From contig NZ_MAOI01000090.1 in assembly GCF_001884235.1 (NCBI RefSeq), forward strand, positions 1 to 53,646: a stretch of DNA of 53,646 nucleotides, written 5' to 3'. This stretch comes from Bacillus paramycoides (lineage in GTDB: Bacteria > Bacillota > Bacilli > Bacillales > Bacillaceae_G). Of the stretch, positions 42,195 through 50,268 are shown piece by piece (within the stretch, counting starts at the first letter, position 1; every line of letters starts with the position of its first letter). The notes beneath the pieces were generated by a model. That model ran no database searches. It was given only the letters and a program-made list of their open reading frames with translations, and was not told where the DNA came from. The position numbers and the translations under genes were made by a program.

Positions 42195-43941
42195 TTTCTT
42201 TCCCGCCTTCTTTCTGTATATTGCCACCTTGGGAAAGATAAGTTTCCTGATAGACTTCACATTGTTCTAACAGTTGTTCATGTGTACCATTTCCAACTAA
42301 TTCACCGTTATCTAGTACAAGAATTTTATCGGCATCCATTATAGAAGAGATTTTGGATGCAATTAATAATATCGTTGTTCCTTTATACTCTGTTCTTAAT
42401 GCTTCTTGTATGTTTGCCTCGGATTTTGCGTCAACTGCTGATGTAGAATCATCTAATATAAGAATTGACGGCTTTCTCACAAGCGCTCTTGCAATGGATA
42501 AGCGTTGTTTTTGACCACCAGATAAATTCGTTGCACCTTGTGTTAAGTTATATTGATAAGAGTCCTCTAGCTTATTAATAAACTCACTCGCACAGGCAGA
42601 TGAAGCAGCTATTTCTAATTCATCATGTGAGGCATTTTCTTTGCCATAACGCATATTCTCTTCTATACTCCCGGAGAACAACACTGCCTTTTGAGGTACA
42701 AAGCCGATTGATGCGCGAAGTTTTTGGAGATCATATGTTTTTACATTTATACCATCAATACATATTTCTCCTTGATCAACATCATAAAGACGTGGTAGTA
42801 ACTTTGCTAATGTAGACTTACCGCTTCCTGTAGAACCGATAATCCCTACCTTTTCACCTTTACGAACATTAAATGAAATATCCTTTAAAACATATTCATT
42901 ATTTTTTGTGTAGCTATAGCTAACATGATTAAACTCAATACTTCCTTCTACATGCTCTGTGTCAAATGCATTTGTTTCACTTACAATGTCCACTTCAGTA
43001 TCTAAAACTTGCTGTACACGATCCGCAGATGGAAAAGCACGTGCAATTTGAATAAATACCATACTAATAGACATAAGTGACATTAAAATGATATTTAAAT
43101 AGTTAATAAAAGCTAAAATAGCCCCTACTTGGAGTGTACCATTAAATACTTTTTCTCCACCTATCCATAAAGTTGCAACAATCCCGCCATTTACAACTAG
43201 CATAATAATCGGCATCATTAACGAAATGAGCTGCACAGCCCGAATATTTATCTTCGTTAAGTTTTTGTTAACATTTCCAAACTGTGAGATTTCATATTTC
43301 TGTCTTACATACGCTTTTATAACACGTACTCCAGATAAATTTTCTTGTAACTTTGTATTTACTTTATCCAATGCTTCTTGCACCTTTTTAAACGATCCGC
43401 TCGCTTGACTCGCAATGAGTACAATCGCAATTAATAAAATCGGTACAACTACAAGTAAAATAGGAAATAACTCTCTCGCTGTTACAAAAACAATAATTAT
43501 ACTACCTATAAACAATAACGGACCACGAACAAGGACACGTAACATCATAGTCATCGCTGATTGAATTGATGTAATATCATTTGTTACGATTGTTAATAAT
43601 TTACCTGTTCCGAATGAATCACGATTTTTACTAGAAAATGTTTCAATTTTTGTAAACACTTCTTTTCTTATATCTGTAGCAAAATTAACAGCTGCTTTTG
43701 TAGAATACATCATACAGCCAAGCCCACCAGTTAATCCAAGCGCCGCCGCCCCTATCATTAGAAGCCCCATTTTTATTACATAATTCAAATCCCGATTTGC
43801 AATGCCAACATCAATAATATGCTGCATTATAGTCGGTTGAATTAGGTCCATCGCAACTTCCAGTACCATAAATAATGGTCCGATTATAGCGAAGAACATG
43901 TATGGTCTTAAATATTGTAATAACTTGCGGAATGATTTCAT
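42187..43941 (-). CDS. ABC exporter half-transporter A (degenerate nucleotide site)
   Basis: A 584-residue half-transporter with six helices in the first 320 residues. The nucleotide domain has STGSGKST, VPQKAVLFSG, LSGGQKQRLSIARAL (canonical signature), then ILILDDSTSAVD with aspartate in place of the catalytic glutamate, and LLIASKISSI where the H-loop histidine is serine. It therefore contributes the inactive half-site in the heterodimer, a common asymmetry. AAAAAAGGAGA precedes the ATG, and a further AAGGAGGG stands 45 bases upstream of it in the leader. A promoter with TTGACT/TATCAT boxes is at 44067-44095. Confidence 0.9.
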   Translation of the reverse strand: MKSFRKLLQYLRPYMFFAIIGPLFMVLEVAMDLIQPTIMQHIIDVGIANRDLNYVIKMGLLMIGAAALGLTGGLGCMMYSTKAAVNFATDIRKEVFTKIETFSSKNRDSFGTGKLLTIVTNDITSIQSAMTMMLRVLVRGPLLFIGSIIIVFVTARELFPILLVVVPILLIAIVLIASQASGSFKKVQEALDKVNTKLQENLSGVRVIKAYVRQKYEISQFGNVNKNLTKINIRAVQLISLMMPIIMLVVNGGIVATLWIGGEKVFNGTLQVGAILAFINYLNIILMSLMSISMVFIQIARAFPSADRVQQVLDTEVDIVSETNAFDTEHVEGSIEFNHVSYSYTKNNEYVLKDISFNVRKGEKVGIIGSTGSGKSTLAKLLPRLYDVDQGEICIDGINVKTYDLQKLRASIGFVPQKAVLFSGSIEENMRYGKENASHDELEIAASSACASEFINKLEDSYQYNLTQGATNLSGGQKQRLSIARALVRKPSILILDDSTSAVDAKSEANIQEALRTEYKGTTILLIASKISSIMDADKILVLDNGELVGNGTHEQLLEQCEVYQETYLSQGGNIQKEGGKENA

Positions 43942-44066
43942 ACATAATCTCCTTTTTTATGAAATTATTATTGTATAATTCAACTCCCTCCTTCTTTAAG
44001 TCATATAGACTGTTATTTCCTTACTATTTCTAGTTTATTATGCAAATTAATATTTAACATTATTAA

Positions 44067-44095
44067 ATGATAAGTATTAAATCATTTTTAGTCAA
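44067..44095 (-). promoter_or_regulatory. SigA-type promoter of the ABC exporter operon
   Basis: On the minus strand TTGACT and TATCAT are separated by 17 bases and lie about 125 bases before the first ABC gene. The long leader contains a second ribosome-site-like AAGGAGGG near 43988. Confidence 0.55.
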
Positions 44096-44159
44096 TAAAA
44101 TGGAACTTTAATCCACAGAGAATTTTTTCTGGCAGTTGATACGAATACTCTTTAACTTA

Positions 44160-44200
44160 ATAAAAACCGCATTCTCATTTAATAAGAATGCGGTTTTTAT
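44160..44200 (-). terminator. terminator of the DUF1349 gene
   Basis: ATAAAAACCGCATTCT and AGAATGCGGTTTTTAT form a perfect 16-bp stem around a 9-base loop, placed directly behind the stop codon. Confidence 0.85.
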
Positions 44201-44202
44201 AT

Positions 44203-44799
44203 CTATATTTGTTCAATTGTAAAATCGAAAAACTCGGTCTCGAATCCATTATTTTTAGAAGGACTACACGTGTAAAATCCTATTTTCACAGGCACATTAC
44301 CTATATCCTGCATCAAATGAGCGATTCTTATTTGTTCCCATTGCTGATTTGTTTTCACATATATCGAATAATCACTAAGTTTTCGAATAATTCGAAAACT
44401 TAGTTGTTTCCTCGCAAACTCATTTGGATAGTCTTGCGTTGACCAATCAGAATATCCATTATTCGTTACGACAGCCCCTAGATGAGATGGACCTTCAGGA
44501 ATATATTCTAAAGATGTTTTTAACCAACAGTTTTCCGAAATCATAACAAAAAGACCCGCTTGATCGTATATCGCATTTGGATTCATGCGCAATTGAACTT
44601 CAGCCTGAAAATCTGTCATTATCTCATCATAAAATACATGGCCATTCATTACTTCAAAACCATAATGTGTTTTCAGCCAAAAATCTGTTTCTTCTTTCGA
44701 ATGGACTATGAATGTATGATTGTCTTCCAGTTTGGCGTATTTAGGTGTGTTCATTACAGTAAGTTGCTCAATATGATTTGGTATATATGATGTTTTCAT
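44203..44799 (-). CDS. DUF1349 family protein (concanavalin A-like fold)
   Basis: A 198-residue cytosolic protein. THYGFEVMNGHVFYDEI, the central YDQAGLFVMISENCWLKTSLEY, HLGAVVTNNGYSDWSTQ and the ending VPVKIGFYTCSPSKNNGFETEFFDF match DUF1349, a beta-sandwich family that includes the yeast YNL208/Ree1-like 'regulation of enolase' proteins. No catalytic site is known. ATGGAGGAATT precedes the ATG. It follows a GNAT acetyltransferase gene on the same strand with a 33-base gap, so the two are probably cotranscribed. Confidence 0.85.
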   Translation of the reverse strand: MKTSYIPNHIEQLTVMNTPKYAKLEDNHTFIVHSKEETDFWLKTHYGFEVMNGHVFYDEIMTDFQAEVQLRMNPNAIYDQAGLFVMISENCWLKTSLEYIPEGPSHLGAVVTNNGYSDWSTQDYPNEFARKQLSFRIIRKLSDYSIYVKTNQQWEQIRIAHLMQDIGNVPVKIGFYTCSPSKNNGFETEFFDFTIEQI

Positions 44800-44832
44800 A
44801 ATTCCTCCATAAAAAAGCGTTTGAATTACTAT

Positions 44833-45717
44833 TTAAAACTCCGTTAAGACCGGGAATTTATAACCTTTAAAATCTAGCTCTTTATTACTTCGAACCATTA
44901 AATATTTACTAGATTGTAATTCTGTTAATTGCACATCATCAATTCCTAATTGATCTGGGTAAAAATAAAATTCAATCTCCTTAAACGATTCAGAAATTTC
45001 CTCGCATAACTCATCTAAAATTGGAAGTACCAGAGCAAATACTCCAAATAATTTTAGCTTTTCATTTTCTACTTCATAAACGATCATCGTATCTAGTTTC
45101 TTAGAATAATACAGTTTTTCATTCCATTTCGAATCATACATATTTAAATAAAAAGAAGGTTGGTAGTTTAATGTTGAAAACATATTAGAAAGCCTTTGGC
45201 TATTAGCAATGGTTTCACTTATTAATTGTCTATCCTCTTCATTATAAAAATCTAACTTTCTAAGCAAAGAATCTTTATTATTTTTTTTATCGTATGGTAC
45301 AGTCATCAAATATTCCTGCACAATTTGAAAACCAAATGATGTATATAGTTTCGGATTTTCAGTAAACAAGAGAATACATTCACATTGCTTATCTATTTCT
45401 TCTATCAACTTATTAAGCAATTGTGTCATAAGTCCTTGTCTACGAAAATCCGGATGTGTCATTACTGATTGAATACCGGCTGCACTTATTTTTTCACCAT
45501 TAATTAGTAGTGGAAGTGAAAATGCCGCAGCATTTGCAATCACACTATCATCTTGTAAAAATGATAATGCTTTGTATGTATAATCCCAATATCCTTTCGC
45601 TGAAAAATCATGCCATGTTTGACTTGTAATCCCAAACACTTCTTCAAATAAAGGAAATAACTGCTCCCTTTTCGGTTCTTCTAATAGAAGATTTGCAAAA
45701 TTATCAACATTCCCCAT
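44833..45717 (-). CDS. GNAT-family N-acetyltransferase (Eis-like layout)
   Basis: A 294-residue protein. The GNAT core lies in the first half: AAAFSLPLLINGEKISAAGI, QSVMTHPDFRRQGLMTQLLNKLIEE with the acetyl-CoA loop RRQGLM, and LLFTENPKLYTSFGFQIV (the terminal G-F). The second half is an extra domain of the kind seen in Eis-type enzymes. TGGAGGGACAA precedes the ATG. The acceptor is unknown. Same strand and close to the DUF1349 gene. Confidence 0.83.
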   Translation of the reverse strand: MGNVDNFANLLLEEPKREQLFPLFEEVFGITSQTWHDFSAKGYWDYTYKALSFLQDDSVIANAAAFSLPLLINGEKISAAGIQSVMTHPDFRRQGLMTQLLNKLIEEIDKQCECILLFTENPKLYTSFGFQIVQEYLMTVPYDKKNNKDSLLRKLDFYNEEDRQLISETIANSQRLSNMFSTLNYQPSFYLNMYDSKWNEKLYYSKKLDTMIVYEVENEKLKLFGVFALVLPILDELCEEISESFKEIEFYFYPDQLGIDDVQLTELQSSKYLMVRSNKELDFKGYKFPVLTEF

Positions 45718-45976
45718 GTTGTCCCTCCATACATCAATTCCATTAAATTAAATATACTTATATGACCTACTCCTAGAATAATAGGTCTTTCAAATCAATA
45801 TAGTATCATAAAATATAAAAAATAGTCGAATTTATTTTTTCTTTTGACTATTTAAAGATAAGTAAAACAAATTAATATTAAGATTTTTAAATATTAATTT
45901 GTTTATTATATAAAAATAGTGCTTTCTAATTAACTTTTACTATTACAAATGCACCATTTATAAAATTATTATTCAT
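45718..45976. other. 260-bp intergenic region
   Basis: AT-rich; nothing beyond upstream sequences of the GNAT gene was seen. Confidence 0.25.
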
Positions 45977-46668
45977 TTATTCTTTTGTTCCTTCAAGTCG
46001 TTCCTTCGTATTAATTTCTTCTCCCTTTATACGCTTTTCAAACGTTTTTCTCCAACTAGCTGAAAGTGCATTTACTTCTAAAATTCTTTTGAGTCCTTCA
46101 AAGTTTTGTTTTTCTTTATGCATTATGCGATTAGCAAACGAAACTGACACACCTTTTGGATCAGGCTTCAACAACTTTAAAGTATCAATTGGCGATATCC
46201 ATCCTTCTTTTAATACTCGAAAATAAAACCCTGTATAGCCTGTATCTTGAAAATATAATGGTAGCTTTGGAATGTTATATTTCTTCGCTAATTTAAAACA
46301 TGGTTGTCTTGGCTGCGTTATTTGTACAGTCGCTTCTCCAAATTGAAACGTGTCTCCGATACAAACATCCTCTTCACGCATTCCTTTTACTGTTATATTT
46401 TCACCGAAAGCCCCATATACAAGCTCTTGATTCAACTCTTTTTCCCAGTACGGATAATGGTCACCAGAATAAACACAAACCGCTTTATCTACCCCTCCAT
46501 GATGAACTAAATCCGCTTGTCCATCTCCATTAAACTTTAAAAAGGATAAAAAAACCGGTTCCTTTACTTGCTTTTTATTTATCCCTGTTTGAATTAACTT
46601 CCCACCATAAATAACCTCTTTTGGTAGTCCTATATTTAGAGATAATACTTCATACGCTTTAGTCATTT
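45977..46668 (-). CDS. MOSC-domain protein (YiiM/YflK-like)
   Basis: The ATG at 46668 follows GAGGAGG and gives 230 residues. The domain is visible as DLVHHGGVDKAVCVY, YGAFGENITVKGM, EDVCIGDTFQFGEATVQITQ and QPRQPCFKLAKKY with the conserved cysteine. YiiM-type enzymes reduce N-hydroxylated bases such as 6-hydroxylaminopurine using molybdenum cofactor; the same role is likely but not certain. It is divergent from a LysR regulator gene. Confidence 0.88.
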
Positions 46669-46818
46669 TAATTCCTCCTCTTACTATCGGCATAACTTTT
46701 CAAAAAATTGATTTATTATTTCACCCCCCTATCCATTTTTTATAATCAATTCATTTCTGATAAGGTGATTATAAATCCCTTAAAACCATTGTTCAATTCA
46801 ATTATTTATATAATAATG

Positions 46819-46833
46819 ATAGGTATATCCTAT
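46819..46833. promoter_or_regulatory. ATAGG-TATAT-CCTAT palindrome in the MOSC/lysR divergent region
   Basis: The site contains the T-N11-A plan of LysR boxes and overlaps a TATAAT-like element at 46831, about 15 bases before the lysR ribosome site. It is a reasonable autoregulatory site. Confidence 0.45.
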
Positions 46834-46846
46834 AATTAAACTTGAG

Positions 46847-47749
46847 GTGATTCCCATCGAATTACGGCAATTAGAATACTTTTTAGCTGTTTCAAAAGAA
46901 TTACATTTCACAAAAGCAGCCGAGAAATTAAATATTTCACAACCTTCACTAAGTCAACAAATACGCGCATTAGAACATGAAGTGGGAATGCCACTTTTCG
47001 ATCGAATTGGTAAAAAAATATCTTTAACTGAAGCAGGAAGAATTTTAATATCGCATAGTAAAACAATTTTTCATGAAGTCGAACAAGCCCGCTCTGCCAT
47101 TCAAGATTTAAATGGATTACAGTATGGTTCCTTAACAATCGGCTCTTTATTAACCGTCGTAAATTATTTATTACCGCCAGCCATATTGAACTTCAATATT
47201 CTATATCCAAATATCAAGCTTTCTGTACTAGGTCTTCGCACAGGAGAAATTCGTGAAAAATTATTACAAAATGAATTAGATATTGGCATTACATTTCTTC
47301 CGGTACAAGATAAAGAAGTTGTATCGATCCCGCTTTATAAAAGTGAACTTACATTAGTCGTACCCACTGGTCATACTTTGACTGAACGTGATTGTGTATC
47401 AATTGCAGAATTACAGGACTATCCTTTAATTCTTTTACCTAAAAATTTCTTTTTAACAGAACTAATTACATCCCATTGTCAAAACTTTAACTTTAAACCG
47501 AAACCAATTTTAGAAATTAGTACGATGGAAGCTTTAATTCAAATGGTTTCAAAAGGTATGGGAATTACAGTTTTACCAAAACCGTATATAGACTTTTTGC
47601 AAAACGAACACATTCAGGCTATTAGAATTAAAAACCCCATTCCAACAATAGATATAGGACTTATTTTTAGAAAAGATAAATATATGTGCGCTGCAACCCG
47701 TGAATTTATTGAACAACTAAAAATAACAGTACATTCTCTACAAAAATAA
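46847..47749 (+). CDS. LysR-family transcriptional regulator with non-ATG start
   Basis: About 298-300 residues. The winged helix is ELRQLEYFLAVSKELHFTKA, AEKLNISQPSLSQQIRALEH and MPLFDRIGKKISLTEAG; the effector-binding domain follows from about 90 (SLTIGSLLTVVNYLLPPAIL to QMVSKGMGITVLPKPY). The usual start would be the codon before ELRQ, but that codon is ATC (46856), placed perfectly behind GAGGTGA. A GTG at 46847 lies inside that ribosome site. Translation must begin at ATC or at a poor GTG. Divergent from the MOSC gene. Confidence 0.87.
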   Translation: MIPIELRQLEYFLAVSKELHFTKAAEKLNISQPSLSQQIRALEHEVGMPLFDRIGKKISLTEAGRILISHSKTIFHEVEQARSAIQDLNGLQYGSLTIGSLLTVVNYLLPPAILNFNILYPNIKLSVLGLRTGEIREKLLQNELDIGITFLPVQDKEVVSIPLYKSELTLVVPTGHTLTERDCVSIAELQDYPLILLPKNFFLTELITSHCQNFNFKPKPILEISTMEALIQMVSKGMGITVLPKPYIDFLQNEHIQAIRIKNPIPTIDIGLIFRKDKYMCAATREFIEQLKITVHSLQK

Positions 47750-47760
47750 ACATAAAAAAA

Positions 47761-47811
47761 AGATTATTCTATTAAGCCGATGCACATCGACTTAATAGAA
47801 TAATCTCTTTT
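47761..47811 (+). terminator. strong terminator of the lysR gene
   Basis: AGATTATTCTATTAAG and CTTAATAGAATAATCT form a 16-bp stem extended by CGAT/ATCG, then CTTTT. Confidence 0.85.
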
Positions 47812-47825
47812 CATTACGAAATATA

Positions 47826-47890
47826 GTGAAACTTTAATCAGTGGGGGGTTTTGCTCATCCCCCACTGATTATTAGCCCACAACAATCGGG
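47826..47890 (+). repeat. dispersed B. cereus-group-type hairpin repeat, copy 2
   Basis: GTGAAACTTTAATCAGTGGG, then a short loop and CATCCCCCACTGATTATTAG with CCCACAA. AATCAGTGGGGG pairs with CCCCCACTGATT. It shares the same plan with 3961-4026 and the 5' half with 22779-22813. Confidence 0.75.
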
Positions 47891-47938
47891 CTGGCCGTTA
47901 ATATGGGATAAAACCGATACGTATAAACTCATACAATT

Positions 47939-48202
47939 TTAATGTACCTTTTTAGAGAGTGGAATATATTTTGTAAAATATGCCCCCACTAGCAATAATA
48001 CGATTGAAAATATCCAAGTAAAAACACCTCCAAAATGAAGCCAATATGCAAACAAATTTAATATTGCAATTAAAAAGCAACAAATAGAAGTTACTGCACT
48101 TTTTAATCCTTTTATCCCCGCTTTTTTTCTTTTTTGATAAATTATATACATCGAAGCGACTAGAGAAAAGATAAGAACAATTGGTAACATAGCTTGTAGC
48201 AA
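47939..48202 (-). CDS. small three-helix membrane protein
   Basis: About 87 residues from a TTG at 48202 placed 7 bases behind GGAGGGG (a TTG at 48208 is too close). Hydrophobic segments lie at about 4-22, 38-56 and 60-78, with a basic loop YQKRKKAGIKGLKS between the first two. No family recognised. It lies 45 bases from the end of the next minus-strand gene and may be its cotranscribed neighbour. Confidence 0.6.
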   Translation of the reverse strand: MLQAMLPIVLIFSLVASMYIIYQKRKKAGIKGLKSAVTSICCFLIAILNLFAYWLHFGGVFTWIFSIVLLLVGAYFTKYIPLSKKVH

Positions 48203-48247
48203 TGGCAACCCCTCCTGTCTATTTCCGCCCCTCCATTTTACCCCTTT

Positions 48248-49375
48248 TTAATCTTTAGGAATCCATTCATTTTTGTCTTCTCTCCAAAAATCAGTATATT
48301 TACTATTTTTAAAGTTCACACTCACCTCGGAAAACGGAAGGCTTTCTCCAACTTTCAATGAGTACCACTCGTTGAAAAGTGGCGATCCGAAGCAAATATT
48401 CATTGAACGGTCATGTAAATCAAACAAAACAGAATGCAACGTCCCAAACCATTCTTCATAGTTATGCACTGTCAATCCTATAGGATATTCACACTCTACC
48501 AATCCTTTTAAAGATTCCATACTCACATGTTCATTTCGGTTTAAATGCTCATGTAAAATGTGATATCTCTTCGTAGATTGTTCTAGCTTTCTATTATTTA
48601 GCTTTTTAATGGATAAACTAACCGCATGATTCGTAGATACAATAAAAGCATGATTATTATCTTCAATTGTTTTTATTGATTTGTGCCCATCAAATATTTC
48701 AATATGTGCCGCTTCTAAAGGATCAGTCACGATTATATTAATATTACTTGCGATTGGCATTTCTTCTATTAGTAACTTTGCCTCCTGCACATTTTTACAT
48801 CTTTCTAATAATACTCGAATTACCGCAAAACATTGCAAGCCACTTACCATCGGCTTTCTTAAACCTTCAATATTCCCTACAGGTTGACCACATGCAGAAA
48901 ATGTAACAGATAACCCATGCTCGTTAACTCCTTCTGTTCGTCCGAAATATTGAGTAGAAAAACCACTATGTACATACGCACCTTCAACATGCGTCAAGCA
49001 AAAACGCATATCATCTATTTTTGGTGATAAATCGTAATTTCTTAATACATACGTATGCTCTGAATCCGTCTTTTGTGGTAATACTGCACAATGACTACAA
49101 CCTGCTTTTAATAGTGTTTGATAATAATACATCATATTGCTAGAAGGAATTTTCAATACTTCACAAAACCCTTCAATTTCTTCATTAATTCCTGGACAAT
49201 ATTGGTTTAGTACATTTCTAGATTCTGTCCAATGGTTATTTGATATTAAATGTTCTTGCTGTATAAATTGTGGAATGAGATACGGATGATTTTTCACAAA
49301 TTCCCCTTGCTGTTTTCCAATTTTATAATGACTTCCTTTTAGCGATGAAAAGTACCCCTTTACTTGATACACCAT
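48248..49375 (-). CDS. C45-family autoproteolytic acyltransferase/hydrolase (AAT-like)
   Basis: The ATG at 49375 follows AAGGGGAG and gives 375 residues. The N-terminal nucleophile-type arrangement is visible: after about 90 residues comes KAGCSHCAVLP, where C93 after AG is the expected self-cleavage point and nucleophile, followed by YVLRNYDL, the conserved R-N-Y-D. SGFSTQYFGRTEGVNEHGLSV and IVTDPLEAAHIEI complete the pattern of acyl-CoA:6-APA acyltransferase-like C45 proteins. These cleave or form amide bonds of acylated amino compounds. No signal peptide is seen. The real substrate is unknown. Confidence 0.85.
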   Translation of the reverse strand: MVYQVKGYFSSLKGSHYKIGKQQGEFVKNHPYLIPQFIQQEHLISNNHWTESRNVLNQYCPGINEEIEGFCEVLKIPSSNMMYYYQTLLKAGCSHCAVLPQKTDSEHTYVLRNYDLSPKIDDMRFCLTHVEGAYVHSGFSTQYFGRTEGVNEHGLSVTFSACGQPVGNIEGLRKPMVSGLQCFAVIRVLLERCKNVQEAKLLIEEMPIASNINIIVTDPLEAAHIEIFDGHKSIKTIEDNNHAFIVSTNHAVSLSIKKLNNRKLEQSTKRYHILHEHLNRNEHVSMESLKGLVECEYPIGLTVHNYEEWFGTLHSVLFDLHDRSMNICFGSPLFNEWYSLKVGESLPFSEVSVNFKNSKYTDFWREDKNEWIPKD

Positions 49376-49731
49376 AATCTCCCCTTTACACTGAATATAT
49401 CCATATCCTACCAAAATACTTTTATTTATTCTTGATGTTTTTTGCTATACTTCCATTACAACCACGGTTTTCTTTTTCATAAGACATTATTTGCTGTCTA
49501 ATTAAAACCTTGTTAAAATCACCGTAAGAATAGGCTTTTAGTACAACCTTTCAAGATTAGATTAAATTATTTCAAATGGATAAAACTCTACAGTGAAACT
49601 TCTTATTGGCAATCCACTATTTATTAAAACGAGCAAACTTGTATTTATAGAATTACAAAAAGCCACATTTTACAATTAAAGAATAGGTTGTTTTAATCAT
49701 CCATTTATCAGGGTAAGAGGAGAATATATTA
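49376..49731. other. 355-bp intergenic region
   Basis: Divergent promoter region of the C45 and acidic-protein genes. No repeat or RNA gene was recognised. Confidence 0.25.
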
Positions 49732-50163
49732 ATGAGTAATAGCAAACCAATTGACGAATTAACTATTGAAGACTTAAAACAAAACCCAATATGGGAATGG
49801 GCACTAGATGAAGAGGAAAACGAAGAGTGCGATGAGACGTGGGTAAAACCAGCAGAAACAATAAATTTTACAGAAGAGTTAAACGGTTCAATAGTATCGG
49901 GAAAATTAATACTAAATAATGGCGAGAAATTCCCCATGATGTGTAGTATTGATATTGAAAATAACGAGGTATTAATTAGTTCCGTTGTTTTTTATAACGA
50001 ACAAGAATATGAGTATATTGCTATAGAAGATGTAGTGAAAAAGGTCGAAATGCCTTTAACAATTAATATTAACCTTACAATTAATGGAGAACCTAAAGCT
50101 TTAAAATTTTCTGCAGATAAAGTTGATATTTATAAAAATACAATAAAAACTAACTTCAATTAA
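49732..50163 (+). CDS. 143-aa acidic protein, immunity-protein-like
   Basis: AGAGGAG lies 10 bases before the ATG. The first half reads DLKQNPIWEWALDEEENEE and CDETWVKPAE, an acidic motif (W-x-W/Y-A-L-D-E-E, then D-E-T-W-V-x-P) that I associate with small orphan proteins found among polymorphic-toxin immunity genes. The second half is a set of predicted beta strands (VSGKLILNNGEKF, LISSVVFYNEQEYEYI, LTINGEPKALKF). No toxin gene lies beside it. Function is not assigned. Confidence 0.6.
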   Translation: MSNSKPIDELTIEDLKQNPIWEWALDEEENEECDETWVKPAETINFTEELNGSIVSGKLILNNGEKFPMMCSIDIENNEVLISSVVFYNEQEYEYIAIEDVVKKVEMPLTININLTINGEPKALKFSADKVDIYKNTIKTNFN

Positions 50164-50180
50164 TATTTAATTGAAGTTAG
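50150..50180 (+). terminator. palindrome overlapping the end of the 143-aa gene
   Basis: CTAACTTCAATTAA and its complement around TAT form a 31-base hairpin at the stop codon; there is no strong T tract, so it may be a weak terminator or mRNA-stabilising end. Confidence 0.5.
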
Positions 50181-50268
50181 TAAAATACTCATTAAGTAAG
50201 AACTAGGAAAGCATACCAATTAACATTTCCCCAGTTATTACCGTTTTTAATTTTCAAATAACCCTACA

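Noticed and set aside
44101-44145. possible fourth copy of the dispersed hairpin repeat (GGAACTTTAATCC)
   Set aside because: Only the first dozen bases match; the conserved second arm is absent.
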